Source: Candidatus Amarobacter glycogenicus (GTDB lineage: Bacteria; Chloroflexota; Dehalococcoidia; Tepidiformales; Tepidiformaceae). Taken from it: a stretch of 64,000 nt of DNA. The stretch spans positions 62,001 to 126,000 of the forward strand of contig JADJZF010000010.1 in NCBI GenBank assembly GCA_016719395.1. The letters run 5' to 3'. Under the pieces are notes generated by a model, which saw only the letters and a program-made list of their open reading frames with translations, made no database searches and was not told the origin of the DNA. Both the position numbers and the translations under genes were made by a program. Positions 9,128 through 17,580 of the stretch are shown here, piece by piece (the stretch's first letter is position 1; the number at the start of each line of letters is the position of its first letter).

Positions 9128-10276
9128 TCAGGTGCGGGAAGGTACGAGACCGGCCTGTACCAGGAGTTTCAGGATCCGGTCCCGGGCGATGACGCCCACT
9201 ACTCGTCCGTTCTCGACAACCGGCATGTGGAACAAGTCCTCGGTTTCCATTTCCAGGAGGACATCAGAGACAAGCCGTTCGCGTGCCGTCGCCCGCAGTT
9301 CGGCCGCCGGCACCATCGCCTGGCGGGCGGTGACGTTGTCCCACTCGCGCTCGGGTACACCCCGCAGTTCGTAGCCGCTCAACAGTCCCGCGAGCGACCC
9401 CTCATCGGAAATCATGTAGCAGACCCGGGGGTTGAGTTCGATCACACCTCGGGCGAGCGCCCCGACGGTCTGGCCGCCATCCACGACAGGCAGGTTCGGC
9501 GTCATCACGTCCTCGGCCTTGTACATCCGGAGTTCGTTCACGAGCCGGTTCTGGGCCAGGCTCTTGCGCGCCGCATTTTCGAGGAAGACGCCAAGGAAGA
9601 TGATCCAGGCGCCGCTCGCCGCACTATCAGCGATGACCATGTCGCGCCCCGCAACGGCAAGCAGCCCGCACGCGATCCCGGCCGCGGCGAATCCACGCCC
9701 GGTCCACGCCGCGATACTCGTCGCCTTGCTGTAGTCGCCGGTGATGAGCCAACAGATCGAGCGGAAGACGCGGCCGCCGTCCATCGGGAAGGCCGGCAAC
9801 AGGTTGAAGACGCCCAGGATGAGGTTCATGAGTGCAAGCCAGACCAGGACATAGTCCACCGGGCGCGTGTCGTTCGCTCCCAGCGCAAACCATGCGCCGA
9901 AGAAAGTGCCGGTCAACAGGAAGCTCGTAAGCGGGCCGGCTGCCGCCATCAACAACTCGTGTAGCGGCTTCGCCGCCTCTCGCGTGATCTGCGCGACCCC
10001 GCCGAGGATGAACAACGTGATGCTCTTCACCGGGATGTTGTAGGCGCGTGCGACCAGGCTGTGCGCGAGTTCGTGGAGGACGATCGAGGCGAAGAACAGG
10101 ATGACGCTGGCGACGGCCATCGCGTAATGCGTGGTGCGGCCCGCCCCTTCGAGTGCATCCGGGTAGAACTGCGTCGCCAGCAGCCAGGTCGTCAGGCCGA
10201 AGAGGATGAACCAGCTGGGACTCACCAGGATCGGGATGCCCGCCAGCGAACCAACTCGGATATTGCCGAACTTCAT
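9128..10276 (-). CDS. Site-2 (M50) intramembrane metalloprotease with CBS pair
   Basis: 382 aa. Transmembrane segments surround the zinc motif HELAH (residues 68-72) and the second active-site motif NLLPAFPMDGGR (about 158-169). About 120 C-terminal residues form two CBS-type repeats (DVMTPNLPVVDGG; later FHMPVVENGRVVGV). This is the SpoIVFB/Rip3-like architecture. Such proteases cleave membrane-spanning regulators, and the CBS pair often senses adenine nucleotides. The substrate is unknown. The gene is divergent from nothing close and could be cotranscribed with murT (40-bp gap). Confidence 0.93.
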   Translation of the reverse strand: MKFGNIRVGSLAGIPILVSPSWFILFGLTTWLLATQFYPDALEGAGRTTHYAMAVASVILFFASIVLHELAHSLVARAYNIPVKSITLFILGGVAQITREAAKPLHELLMAAAGPLTSFLLTGTFFGAWFALGANDTRPVDYVLVWLALMNLILGVFNLLPAFPMDGGRVFRSICWLITGDYSKATSIAAWTGRGFAAAGIACGLLAVAGRDMVIADSAASGAWIIFLGVFLENAARKSLAQNRLVNELRMYKAEDVMTPNLPVVDGGQTVGALARGVIELNPRVCYMISDEGSLAGLLSGYELRGVPEREWDNVTARQAMVPAAELRATARERLVSDVLLEMETEDLFHMPVVENGRVVGVIARDRILKLLVQAGLVPSRT

Positions 10277-10329
10277 GCGCCTACCTTAGCGGTTGACCGG
10301 TTAGCGCCGCGTCTCGCCAAACTCCTGGC

Positions 10330-10548
10330 TTAACCGTGATTCTTACTCGCGGGTGGGGCGGTAGGGTTGTCCTCGTCCTCCACGACCGCTTCCCAGCACA
10401 GGTAGAAGTAGAACAGTCCAATGAGGATTGGGACGAGGAAGGCCGGGTGGTGGCTCTCGATGAGCCCCCAGACACCGCCGAGTGTCACGAAGATCAGGGC
10501 GGCAACGTAAACGAAGAACGCACCCCAACTGAAACCGAGTGGCAACAT
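10330..10548 (-). CDS. Small membrane protein, two predicted transmembrane segments
   Basis: 72 aa with two hydrophobic helices (about residues 8-27 and 35-52) and a short acidic then Pro/Lys-rich tail. AAGGAG lies 6 nt upstream of the ATG, supporting real translation. No family recognised. It lies 53 bp before the M50 protease on the same strand and might be cotranscribed. Confidence 0.65.
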   Translation of the reverse strand: MLPLGFSWGAFFVYVAALIFVTLGGVWGLIESHHPAFLVPILIGLFYFYLCWEAVVEDEDNPTAPPASKNHG

Positions 10549-10675
10549 AGCTCGCTCCTTGTTGCCCGGATCCTACAACCCGAATTCGGCCTCAGTAACC
10601 CGTTCAACAGGGAGAAACCAGTTAGAAGTACGCCTCAGCCACGCAACCCGGGAGGGCCGGTGCGGCCCGCCTGGC

Positions 10676-10933
10676 TCAAGCCGTGACCAGCTCCGGCACT
10701 GCCGCCGCGGGGACCATGCCCTCGAGCACGCGTGCCAGCGCCATCGTGTGGCTGCAGGAGCCCCACGCTACGAAGAAGTCGCAATTGCAGCGCCACTTGC
10801 CTTCGTGCAGGGCGACTTCGTGGTCGCTGTTTTCGCCGTGGAAAGCTACGTGCAGATCATCTATCTGCATGCGGTGCCGTTCGCCCGCGTAGGCCTTTGC
10901 CTTCTCAACCTTGCCAATCAAGCTCGACTGCAT
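10676..10933 (-). CDS. Small SWIM-type zinc-finger protein
   Basis: 85 aa from ATG 10933, chosen over an upstream start at 11032 because AAGGAG lies 9 nt before it. The core CNCDFFVAWGSCSH matches the SWIM zinc-finger pattern C-x-C-(x)n-C-x-H, usually a DNA- or protein-binding module. The rest is a short beta-rich segment (FHGENSDHEVALHEGKWRC). Specific role unknown. Confidence 0.75.
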   Translation of the reverse strand: MQSSLIGKVEKAKAYAGERHRMQIDDLHVAFHGENSDHEVALHEGKWRCNCDFFVAWGSCSHTMALARVLEGMVPAAAVPELVTA

Positions 10934-10964
10934 GACGGGTAACTCCTTCTCACGAGAAGCGCAA

Positions 10965-10990
10965 ACGGCGGCGCTATGTGGCGCCGCCGT
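10965..10990. repeat. Perfect 10-bp inverted repeat upstream of the SWIM gene
   Basis: ACGGCGGCGC and its complement flank a 6-nt loop. On the minus strand the hairpin lies 31 nt upstream of the SWIM protein start and is followed by TTTGCG; a smaller CTTCTC/GAGAAG hairpin (10947-10960) follows. It could be an mRNA-stabilising or attenuating leader structure, or a terminator-like boundary. The rest of 10991-11244 shows no gene or known motif. Confidence 0.45.
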
Positions 10991-11244
10991 CTCTATCCAT
11001 GGATGCCAACCAACACACCCATACCATTGCAACCTACGCCGCTATGGATCACCGTGTCAACAGATCTTTTGTGGCCAGCGACCTGGCTTGCGAGACGAAG
11101 TTCAGCACCCCCTGCGAGGCGCCGTGCCCCACCCGCCCCCTCGGGACACAACTCTCTGTCCTTAAGGCCATGAACTTTCCCTTTGATCTGCCGAAGATTA
11201 TGGCGGTCGGCCACATTTTCACTTCGAGCCGCCAGGTAAACTGC

Positions 11245-12288
11245 ATGACACACGCCACTCTCCACAGCATCAACCGGACCGGCCCCGCGCGAAACGGTGA
11301 AATCGTCCCGGCCGACTCCTTGAAGCGAGAGCTTCTCGGCGTTCTCCGCGCAGTCCTGCCCGAGGAGGCAGACCTTCCCGATGAGAAGCTCCGGGAGATC
11401 GCCGACGCGATCCACTCCACCTCCTGGAGCCCGATGCCCGATCAGGTGGTCCTCCGCGAAGAACTGAGCGACCTCCATACCTCCCGCGAATTCATCCAGC
11501 TCCTCCGGACGAAAAACGTGAACGTCTCGCGCGTGAAGCGCGCGATGCAATACGAGTTCGAGCTCGAGAGCCTCCAGATCGAACTCGTGAAGCTGCAGCG
11601 CTGGATCCAGGACTCCGGACGGCGCGTCGCAATCCTTTTCGAAGGCCGTGACGCTGCCGGCAAGGGCGGAACCATCCGCCGCTTCATCGAGCACCTTAAC
11701 CCGCGCGCGATCCGCGTCGTCGCGCTTCCCAAGCCGACCGACGACGAAACCGGGCAGTGGTACTTCCAGCGCTACATGCGTCAGCTCCCCAACCGCGGCG
11801 AAATCGTCTTCTTCGATCGGTCCTGGTACAACCGCGCCGTCGTCGAACCGGTCATGGGTTTCTGTGACCCGGACCAGTACGAACGATTCATGCGCCAGAC
11901 CCCCGAATTCGAACACATGCTCGTCGAAGACGGCGTGGAGATCGTGAAGTTCTGGTTCTCCATCTCCAAGGAGGTCCAGGGTGCCCGCTTCGACTCGCGA
12001 CGGAACAACCCGTTGAAGCAATGGAAGCTCAGCCCCATCGATGAACGCGGCCAGGAACTCTGGGATGATTACACCCGCTACAAGGAGCGGATGTTCAGCC
12101 TCACCCACACGAGCTTCAGCCCCTGGATCATCGTGAAGGCGAACGATAAGCGCGCGGCGCGGCTCGAGAGCATCCGCTACGTGCTCTCAGCCTTCGACTA
12201 CACCGGGAAAGACAAGTCGCGCGTCTCGGTCATCCCGGACCCAGAGGTCGTTGGCCGGTTCCACCGCTCGGCCAGGCGGATCGACTGA
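11245..12288 (+). CDS. ppk2: Polyphosphate kinase 2 family protein (long, class I-like)
   Basis: 347 aa from ATG 11245; an in-frame extension back to 10978 is not supported by a conserved sequence or ribosome site. The Walker A is FEGRDAAGKGGTIRRF, followed by LPKPTDDETGQWYFQRY and a Walker B/lid region (IVFFDRSWYNRAVVEPVMG). PPK2 enzymes transfer phosphate between polyphosphate and nucleoside di- or monophosphates. The N-terminal extension of about 85 residues before the core is usual in this subfamily. A second PPK2 (class III-like) is found at 25006-25821. Confidence 0.93.
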   Translation: MTHATLHSINRTGPARNGEIVPADSLKRELLGVLRAVLPEEADLPDEKLREIADAIHSTSWSPMPDQVVLREELSDLHTSREFIQLLRTKNVNVSRVKRAMQYEFELESLQIELVKLQRWIQDSGRRVAILFEGRDAAGKGGTIRRFIEHLNPRAIRVVALPKPTDDETGQWYFQRYMRQLPNRGEIVFFDRSWYNRAVVEPVMGFCDPDQYERFMRQTPEFEHMLVEDGVEIVKFWFSISKEVQGARFDSRRNNPLKQWKLSPIDERGQELWDDYTRYKERMFSLTHTSFSPWIIVKANDKRAARLESIRYVLSAFDYTGKDKSRVSVIPDPEVVGRFHRSARRID

Positions 12289-12301
12289 GGCCGGCGGGCC
12301 G

Positions 12302-12694
12302 TCAGTTCTGCTTCGTCCTGATCAGCCCGGCGGCCCGCTGAACCGCTGTCGCCTCCACGTGGCAGGGCTTGCGGCACAGCACTTCGAGATTGGCCTGGTG
12401 GTGCCCGCAGGAGAGGTTCGGTCGATCCCCGTTGAGCGGCACGATGTGGTTCACCTCTGGTTCAAAGGTGACCTCGCCGCAGCGAGCGCACTTCCAGCCC
12501 GGGAGCAGCCTTCCTTCCACCCGTCGCCGCGCCCTGATCTTGGCGGCACGGCGTGCCCACATCCACTGGTGGTTGCGGTAGAAGAGCCGGCGGCATTTCA
12601 CGGAGCAGTAGACGATTTGTCTCCCGCCAATCGGTCCGAAACAGACCTTGCAGCCGCCATCGTAAGGAACGCAGCCGAGCGATCCTGCTACCAC
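12302..12694 (-). CDS. HNH endonuclease-like protein with N-terminal zinc ribbon
   Basis: 130 aa from GTG 12694, which overlaps the cysM-like stop (GTGGTAG) and has GGAGAG 8 nt upstream, suggesting translational coupling. The N-terminus has a Cys4 knuckle (CKVCF ... YCSVKCRRLFYRNH). The C-terminus is HNH-like: WKCARCGEV, then VNHIVPLNGDRPNL, GHHQANLEVLCRKPCH. Small HNH proteins like this are often single-domain nucleases of unknown role. A longer reading to 12790 would run inside the upstream gene. Confidence 0.75.
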   Translation of the reverse strand: MVAGSLGCVPYDGGCKVCFGPIGGRQIVYCSVKCRRLFYRNHQWMWARRAAKIRARRRVEGRLLPGWKCARCGEVTFEPEVNHIVPLNGDRPNLSCGHHQANLEVLCRKPCHVEATAVQRAAGLIRTKQN

Positions 12695-13632
12695 CAGATC
12701 TTGCTCTCCACATCGTCCGGCTGGTCTTCCCATTCGGTCGTCCAGAGGTTGGAAGAGAGGTACTTCCAGCCGCCGTCTGCCAGCAGGCAAACGATGTGCT
12801 GCTCACCTTCGAGTCGCTCCGCCGCCTTCACCGCCGCGCGCACGACGGCCCCGCAACTGATACCGACGAAAAGGCCTTCCTTCTGGGTCAGGTCTTTCGA
12901 CATCGCGAAACTGCTCCGGCTGTCGACCACGATCTTCCCGTCCAGCACCGTCTCATCAAAGATCGGCGGGATAAAGCCCTCTTCCAGTGCTCGCAGGCCC
13001 TGGACGAGGTCCCCGGGATGGGGCGCAGCCGCGATCACGCGGATGCCCGGCTTCTGGTCCTTCAGGTAGCGGCCCGTCCCCGTTAGTGTGCCACCCGTCC
13101 CCAACCCGGCGACGAACACCGTCGTCTGCGGCAAGTCGCGGAGGATCTCTGGGCCTGTCGTTTCGTAGTGCGCCCTCGGGTTCGCAGCGTTTCCGTACTG
13201 GTAGGGGAAGTAGTACTTGCCCGGGTTCTCGGCAACGATCTCCTTCGCTTTCGCAATGGACCCGTTCGAGCCGAGGTCGCCGGGCGTGTAGATGATCTCC
13301 GCGCCGTACGCCTTCAGCAGAAACGTGCGTTCTTCGCTCACGCTCTCCGGCATCACGCAGACAACCTTGTAGCCCTTCACCTTGCCGATCATCGCGAGGC
13401 CAATGCCCGTGTTTCCAGAGGTCGGCTCGAGGATCGTTGCACCGGGTTTCAACTCTCCCGAGCGTTCTCCCGCTTCGATCATGTACTTCGCGATCCGGTC
13501 CTTCACCGAGCCCGTCGGGTTCTGGCCCTCGAGCTTCGCGTAAATATGGACATCGGCCCGCGGTGCGAACGAGCGCAACTCAACGATCGGCGTGTTGCCG
13601 ATCATCTCGATGACGGAGCGGTAAAGCGTCAC
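12688..13632 (-). CDS. cysM: Cysteine synthase, CysM (O-phosphoserine sulfhydrylase)-like
   Basis: 314 aa from GTG 13632 (GGGAGA upstream). PLP-dependent beta-replacement enzyme: the PLP lysine is in NPTGSVKDR, with EPTSGNTGIG, GLGTGGTLTGTGRYL and GISCGAVV all present. The C-terminal tail (ADGGWKYLSSNLW ... ending in WW) resembles the mobile tail of mycobacterial CysM, which uses a thiocarboxylated carrier protein (CysO) as sulfur donor. The carrier gene lies just upstream (19-nt gap), which strongly supports the CysO-dependent reading over a sulfide-using CysK. Second synthase of this operon. Confidence 0.9.
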   Translation of the reverse strand: MTLYRSVIEMIGNTPIVELRSFAPRADVHIYAKLEGQNPTGSVKDRIAKYMIEAGERSGELKPGATILEPTSGNTGIGLAMIGKVKGYKVVCVMPESVSEERTFLLKAYGAEIIYTPGDLGSNGSIAKAKEIVAENPGKYYFPYQYGNAANPRAHYETTGPEILRDLPQTTVFVAGLGTGGTLTGTGRYLKDQKPGIRVIAAAPHPGDLVQGLRALEEGFIPPIFDETVLDGKIVVDSRSSFAMSKDLTQKEGLFVGISCGAVVRAAVKAAERLEGEQHIVCLLADGGWKYLSSNLWTTEWEDQPDDVESKIWW

Positions 13633-13651
13633 GCGGCGTGGTCTCCCGTTT

Positions 13652-13948
13652 CTAACAGCCGCCCGCCAGCGCGGGAAGCACATCAAGTGTGTCCCCGGCT
13701 TTGAGCGCCGTTTCGACTCCGCCCGTGTAGCGGATGTCCTCGTCGTTCAGGTAGATGTTCACGAAGCGGTGCAGCTTCCCATCTGGCCCGTAGACCTGGG
13801 CCTTGAAGCCCGGGTACTTGGCGTCGATGTCGTTGAACACCTCCGAGACCGTCGAGCCGCTGGCCTCGACGGTCTTCTGCCCGCCGGTCACCTTCTGCAG
13901 TACGGCGGTCACACGGACATTGATTGTTGGGGCGGTCGCACTCGTCAT
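13652..13948 (-). CDS. cysO: CysO/MoaD-family sulfur carrier ending in Gly-Gly-Cys
   Basis: 98 aa ubiquitin-like beta-grasp protein. Family features: INVRVTAVLQKVTGGQKTV, DIDAKYPGFKAQVYG, FVNIYLNDEDIRY, and the C-terminal LPALAGG. Carrier proteins of this type are adenylated and thiocarboxylated on the last glycine. Here one extra codon follows, so the encoded end is GGC. A residue after GG would normally need removal, or it mimics the CysO-cysteine adduct. It lies between its probable E1 (the MoaD-MoeB fusion, 51 bp upstream) and its probable client cysM. Confidence 0.9.
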   Translation of the reverse strand: MTSATAPTINVRVTAVLQKVTGGQKTVEASGSTVSEVFNDIDAKYPGFKAQVYGPDGKLHRFVNIYLNDEDIRYTGGVETALKAGDTLDVLPALAGGC

Positions 13949-13999
13949 AGGTGCAGGTTCTCCTTCAATAAGTGGCGAAGCGGTGGGGCAGCTGCCCTT

Positions 14000-15106
14000 T
14001 CAACCGCCGGTCGGGTCGTCGCGGTGGGGGATTGGCGAACCGCAGAACTGCTCGTAGTCGATCAGCTCGCTGATCGTCGGGTTGTCGCCGCACAGCGGGC
14101 ACTCCGGGTCCTTGCGGACCTTCACGATGCGGAACTCGAGTGAGAGGGCATCGTAAAGGAGCAGCCGGTTCACCAGCGGCTCGCCAACTTCGAGGACGAG
14201 CTTCAGCACCTCGGTCGCCTGTATGCTTCCGATGGTCGAGCACATGGCCCCGAGGACGCCCGCTTCCGCGCAGCTCGGCACGAGGCCCGGCGGCGGCGGC
14301 GCCGGATACAGGCAGCGGTAGCAGCCCTTCCCCGGCAGGTATGTCGTGGCCTGCCCGTCGAACATCAGGATCGAGCCGTCCACGAGCGGCTTCTTCAACA
14401 GGTAGCAGGCATCGTTGACCAGGTAACGCGTCGCAAAGTTGTCCGCGCCGTTCACCACGATGTCGTACTGCGAGATGATCTCGAACGCGTTGTCGCTCGT
14501 GATCGGCGCCTCGTGAGTGACCACATTCACATTCGAGTTGTGCGCCAGGAGGGTTTCGCTTGCGGACTGCACTTTCGGCTTACCAATGTCGGCCGTCTGG
14601 TGCAGGATTTGGCGCTGGAGGTTCGAACGGTCCACAACGTCGAAGTCCACGATGCCGATCGTCCCGACGCCGGCGAGGGCGAGGTAGAGCGCTACCGGCG
14701 AACCCAGTCCACCTGCTCCGATCATCAGCACCTTCGCTTCGATGATCTTTCGCTGACCGGCGCTGCCGACCTGGGGCATGATCAGGTGGCGGCTGTAGCG
14801 TTCCACCATCTCCGGCGTCATCACCGTCGGCGCGCCGCCCGCGAGTGCGGGGATGACGGCCACTTCGTCACCGTCCTGCAGCGCCGTCGATTCGCCCTGG
14901 AGATTCTCGATTTCCACCTGGTTCACGTAGATGTTGATGTGTGGCGCGCGCTCGCCACTGCTATCCACCACCTGGGCTTTGAATCCCGGGAACTGCGTAT
15001 CCAGGTCCTTCAGGAGGTCCGAAACGGTTGCGCCGGTGGCTTTCACGTTCGCCCGGTTCCCGACCAGGTGCCGGAACGGCGTGGGGATATACACGTTAAC
15101 TGACAT
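14000..15106 (-). CDS. MoaD/CysO-like domain fused to MoeB/ThiF-type adenylyltransferase
   Basis: 368 aa from ATG 15106, with a strong GAAGGAGG upstream; an extension to 15190 is rejected. Residues 1-91 are a complete beta-grasp carrier domain ending in IPALAGG. Residues 97-368 are an E1-like enzyme: GAGGLGSPVALYLA, NLQRQILHQ, catalytic-cysteine region SCAEAGVLG, and a zinc site (CYRCLYP and CPLCG). The E1 half would activate the free carrier encoded next, and possibly its own fused domain. No rhodanese domain is present, unlike MoeZ. The protein also happens to end in Gly-Gly. The fusion of carrier and activator in one chain is uncommon. Confidence 0.92.
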   Translation of the reverse strand: MSVNVYIPTPFRHLVGNRANVKATGATVSDLLKDLDTQFPGFKAQVVDSSGERAPHINIYVNQVEIENLQGESTALQDGDEVAVIPALAGGAPTVMTPEMVERYSRHLIMPQVGSAGQRKIIEAKVLMIGAGGLGSPVALYLALAGVGTIGIVDFDVVDRSNLQRQILHQTADIGKPKVQSASETLLAHNSNVNVVTHEAPITSDNAFEIISQYDIVVNGADNFATRYLVNDACYLLKKPLVDGSILMFDGQATTYLPGKGCYRCLYPAPPPPGLVPSCAEAGVLGAMCSTIGSIQATEVLKLVLEVGEPLVNRLLLYDALSLEFRIVKVRKDPECPLCGDNPTISELIDYEQFCGSPIPHRDDPTGG

Positions 15107-15190
15107 GGTGGCCCTCCTTCGGCGGCGATCCATCGTTGCACATTGAAACCCACCCCGCACAACCTCGTGCACGGTGGAAAATGCTCTCAC

Positions 15191-16126
15191 TTACATGTTG
15201 ACACTGAGGTAACGCTCCCCCGTATCACAGATGATGGTGACCACGGTTTTCCCGGCGCCGAGCTTCTCCGCGACCTTCCGCGCTGCGAACACGTTCGCAC
15301 CCGCGGAGATGCCCGCGAGCAGGCCCTCTTCCCGCGCCAGGCGGCGGCTGAAGGCCATCGCATCCTTGTCCTCGATGCGCATGATCTCGTCGTAGACACC
15401 GCGGTCCAGTACTCCCGGCACGAAGCTTGCTCCGATGCCCTGGATCCCGTGCATACCCGCGCGGCCCCCGCTCAAGACGGGCGATCGTGCGGGCTCCACG
15501 GCGACGATCAGGACGCCTTTGCCGATCTGTTCGCGCAGCAACTTCCCGACCCCGGTAATCGTCCCCCCCGTCCCCACCCCGGCAACGAATGCATCGATCC
15601 GTCCACCCGTGGCATCCAGGATCTCCCGCGCCGTCGTCCGGTGGTGGACCTCAGGGTTCGAGGGGTTCTCGAACTGCTGCGGCATGAAGTACGAGGCGTT
15701 CTCCTTGCACAGCTCCTGGGCGGCGAAGACGGCCCCGGTCATGCCTTCGATCGCAGGGGTCAAAACGAGCTCGGCGCCGTAGCGTTCCAGCAGTCTGCGC
15801 CGCTCGATCGACATGTCTTCCGGCATCGTCAGGATGATGCGATAGCCCTTCACGGCCGCCACCAGAGCGAGCCCGATGCCGGTGTTCCCGGAAGTCGGCT
15901 CGACGATCACGGAGTCGGGCTTCAAGCGGCCCGAACGCTCTGCGTCTTCAATCATCGCCAGCGCGATTCGGTCCTTCACGCTCCCGCCGGGGTTCAGGCT
16001 TTCCATCTTCCCGAGGACCGCCGCGGCGTCCTGCGGGATGACCCGCTTCAGGCGCACCAGAGGCGTCGCCCCGATGAGGTCGAGCACCGACTCGGCGATC
16101 GCGGGCCGCGCAACCGGGGCGGTCAT
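15191..16126 (-). CDS. cysK: Cysteine synthase A-type enzyme
   Basis: 311 aa from ATG 16126, which overlaps the rrf2 stop as ATGA, implying translational coupling. PLP lysine in NPGGSVKDR; EPTSGNTGIGL, GVGTGGTITGVG and GISAGANVFAA are all present. It converts O-acetylserine (or a related acceptor) and sulfide to cysteine. Its closeness to the standard CysK form, and the presence of a CysM-like paralogue in the same operon, suggests two parallel routes: sulfide-dependent and carrier-dependent. Confidence 0.93.
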   Translation of the reverse strand: MTAPVARPAIAESVLDLIGATPLVRLKRVIPQDAAAVLGKMESLNPGGSVKDRIALAMIEDAERSGRLKPDSVIVEPTSGNTGIGLALVAAVKGYRIILTMPEDMSIERRRLLERYGAELVLTPAIEGMTGAVFAAQELCKENASYFMPQQFENPSNPEVHHRTTAREILDATGGRIDAFVAGVGTGGTITGVGKLLREQIGKGVLIVAVEPARSPVLSGGRAGMHGIQGIGASFVPGVLDRGVYDEIMRIEDKDAMAFSRRLAREEGLLAGISAGANVFAARKVAEKLGAGKTVVTIICDTGERYLSVNM

Positions 16127-16560
16127 ATCACCCACCTTCCGCTCACGGCCGTCGGCTCCCGTTCGAGGAGGTCGGCCACCGAATACGACTCCAGGATCTC
16201 CGTAGTCGCGTTGCGGATGCGCTCCCAGATTTCCCGCTGGCCGCAGTGGTGCGGGTGGTCGGTCAACTCCGGCGGCTCATCGAGCCACGACACGGGCGAC
16301 AACGTTCCCTCGAGAGACGCGATCACCTCGCGCACAGAGATCTCCTGCGGAGGGCGCACGAGTTCATGCCCGCCCGATGGCCCGCGCACCGAGCGGATGA
16401 AACCGCTCTTCCTCAGCGACGTCAGGAGCTGGTCGAGGTACTGCTCCGGAATGTGGCGGCGCAGAGCGATCTCCGACGACTGGAGCGGCCCGCGGCCATA
16501 GTGACCCGCGAGCTCGATGAGAGCGCGGAGGCCGTAGTCGCTTCGGGTCGAGACGCGCAT
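16123..16560 (-). CDS. Rrf2-family transcriptional regulator (CymR/IscR-like)
   Basis: 145 aa winged-helix protein. MRVSTRSDYGLRALIELA and IPEQYLDQLLTSLRKSGFI, GPSGGHELVRPP are typical of Rrf2. Only one cysteine remains (HPHHCG) where IscR has three, so an Fe-S sensor of IscR type is unlikely; CymR-like control of cysteine metabolism fits better. It is the first gene of the cysteine operon. Upstream on the minus strand a TTGACA (16614-16619) and an imperfect ACTC...GAGT palindrome (16590-16608) are candidate promoter/operator elements, but no clear -10 box is seen. Confidence 0.9.
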   Translation of the reverse strand: MRVSTRSDYGLRALIELAGHYGRGPLQSSEIALRRHIPEQYLDQLLTSLRKSGFIRSVRGPSGGHELVRPPQEISVREVIASLEGTLSPVSWLDEPPELTDHPHHCGQREIWERIRNATTEILESYSVADLLEREPTAVSGRWVI

Positions 16561-16705
16561 TTGGCTAACCAGCTGCCTTCCAACAAGCTACTCCTGATAA
16601 AGTCGAGTAACTCTGTCAACAATAGTAGGGGATGGCCAACCGAGGTGGCAAGCACCGTCGCCCTGTCCGCGGGCCGCCGGGTTCCGCGGCCACCGGTCCG
16701 GCGTC

Positions 16706-17512
16706 CTAACCGAACCGTGGTGGGCGTTTCTCCACGATCGCCCGCGCCCCCTCGGCCGGGGCGTCGCTGAAGAACCCGAGCATCTCAAGCGCGAGCGAGT
16801 AGTCGAACGCGGTGATGCCGCCCAGGCGCAGCCACTGGTTCAGCGACTTCTTCGTGGCACGGAGCGCATGCTGGGGCCCGGCAGCCAGCTTCTCCGCAAT
16901 CGCCAGGCACTCGGGAAGAAGCTGTGCCCTCGGCGTCACCTTACTTACCAGCCCGATACGCTCCGCTTCGCGCCCATCGATGAAATCGCAGGTGAGCAGG
17001 TAGTACTTCGCTTTCGCCATCCCACAAAGGAGCGGCCAGATGATGGCGGCGTGGTCGCCGGCGGCGACGCCGAGGCGCGCGTGTCCGTCGGTGAGCCGCG
17101 CTTCTTCCGCCATTACCGAGATGTCGGCCATCAGCGCAACGGTGAGCCCCGCTCCCACAGCCACGCCGTTGATTGCCGAGATGATGATCTTCTCGCAGTT
17201 CATCATCTCGTAGACGATTGCCTCGGCTTCGCGCATTACCCGCATCACGGCTTCGAAGCGCTCCTGTGCGGGGAGGACCGCTCGCGCCCCGATGTCACTG
17301 AGGTCCCCACCCGCGGAAAATGCCTCGTCTCCCGCCCCGGTGACGATCGCGACCCGCACCTCGGGATCCTCTGCGAGGTCTCTCCAGATGGTCGTCAGTT
17401 CGCGGTGGAGGACGTCGTTCGTGGCGTTGAAGACCTCCGGCCGATTGATCGTGACGGTCGCGACCGCGCCCGCCACCTCGACAAGAAGGTGCTGGTACCG
17501 GGAGTAGTCCAC
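16706..17512 (-). CDS. Enoyl-CoA hydratase/isomerase family protein
   Basis: 268 aa crotonase fold. Oxyanion-hole regions are visible: FSAGGDLSDIGA (about residue 66) and INGVAVGAGLTVALMADI (about residue 113). In many hydratases a catalytic Glu follows in the second region; here the later EEARLTDGHARLG stretch is retained but the exact Glu cannot be assigned by eye. It probably acts in fatty acid or related acyl-CoA breakdown. Start GTG 17512. It stands alone, divergent from the phosphatase gene. Confidence 0.9.
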   Translation of the reverse strand: MDYSRYQHLLVEVAGAVATVTINRPEVFNATNDVLHRELTTIWRDLAEDPEVRVAIVTGAGDEAFSAGGDLSDIGARAVLPAQERFEAVMRVMREAEAIVYEMMNCEKIIISAINGVAVGAGLTVALMADISVMAEEARLTDGHARLGVAAGDHAAIIWPLLCGMAKAKYYLLTCDFIDGREAERIGLVSKVTPRAQLLPECLAIAEKLAAGPQHALRATKKSLNQWLRLGGITAFDYSLALEMLGFFSDAPAEGARAIVEKRPPRFG

Positions 17513-17580
17513 CCGAACGTCCTTTCCCGCCCAGAGGGTCCGGGCGCCATCGCAGGGAGTCGCGATAGACTACAGGAGCA

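Noticed and set aside
10978..11244. N-terminal extension of the PPK2 frame
   Set aside because: Overlaps the divergent leader with hairpins and lacks similarity to the family.
16590..16619. Promoter and operator of the rrf2 gene
   Set aside because: A TTGACA is present but no -10 box at the right distance, so it is only mentioned with the gene.
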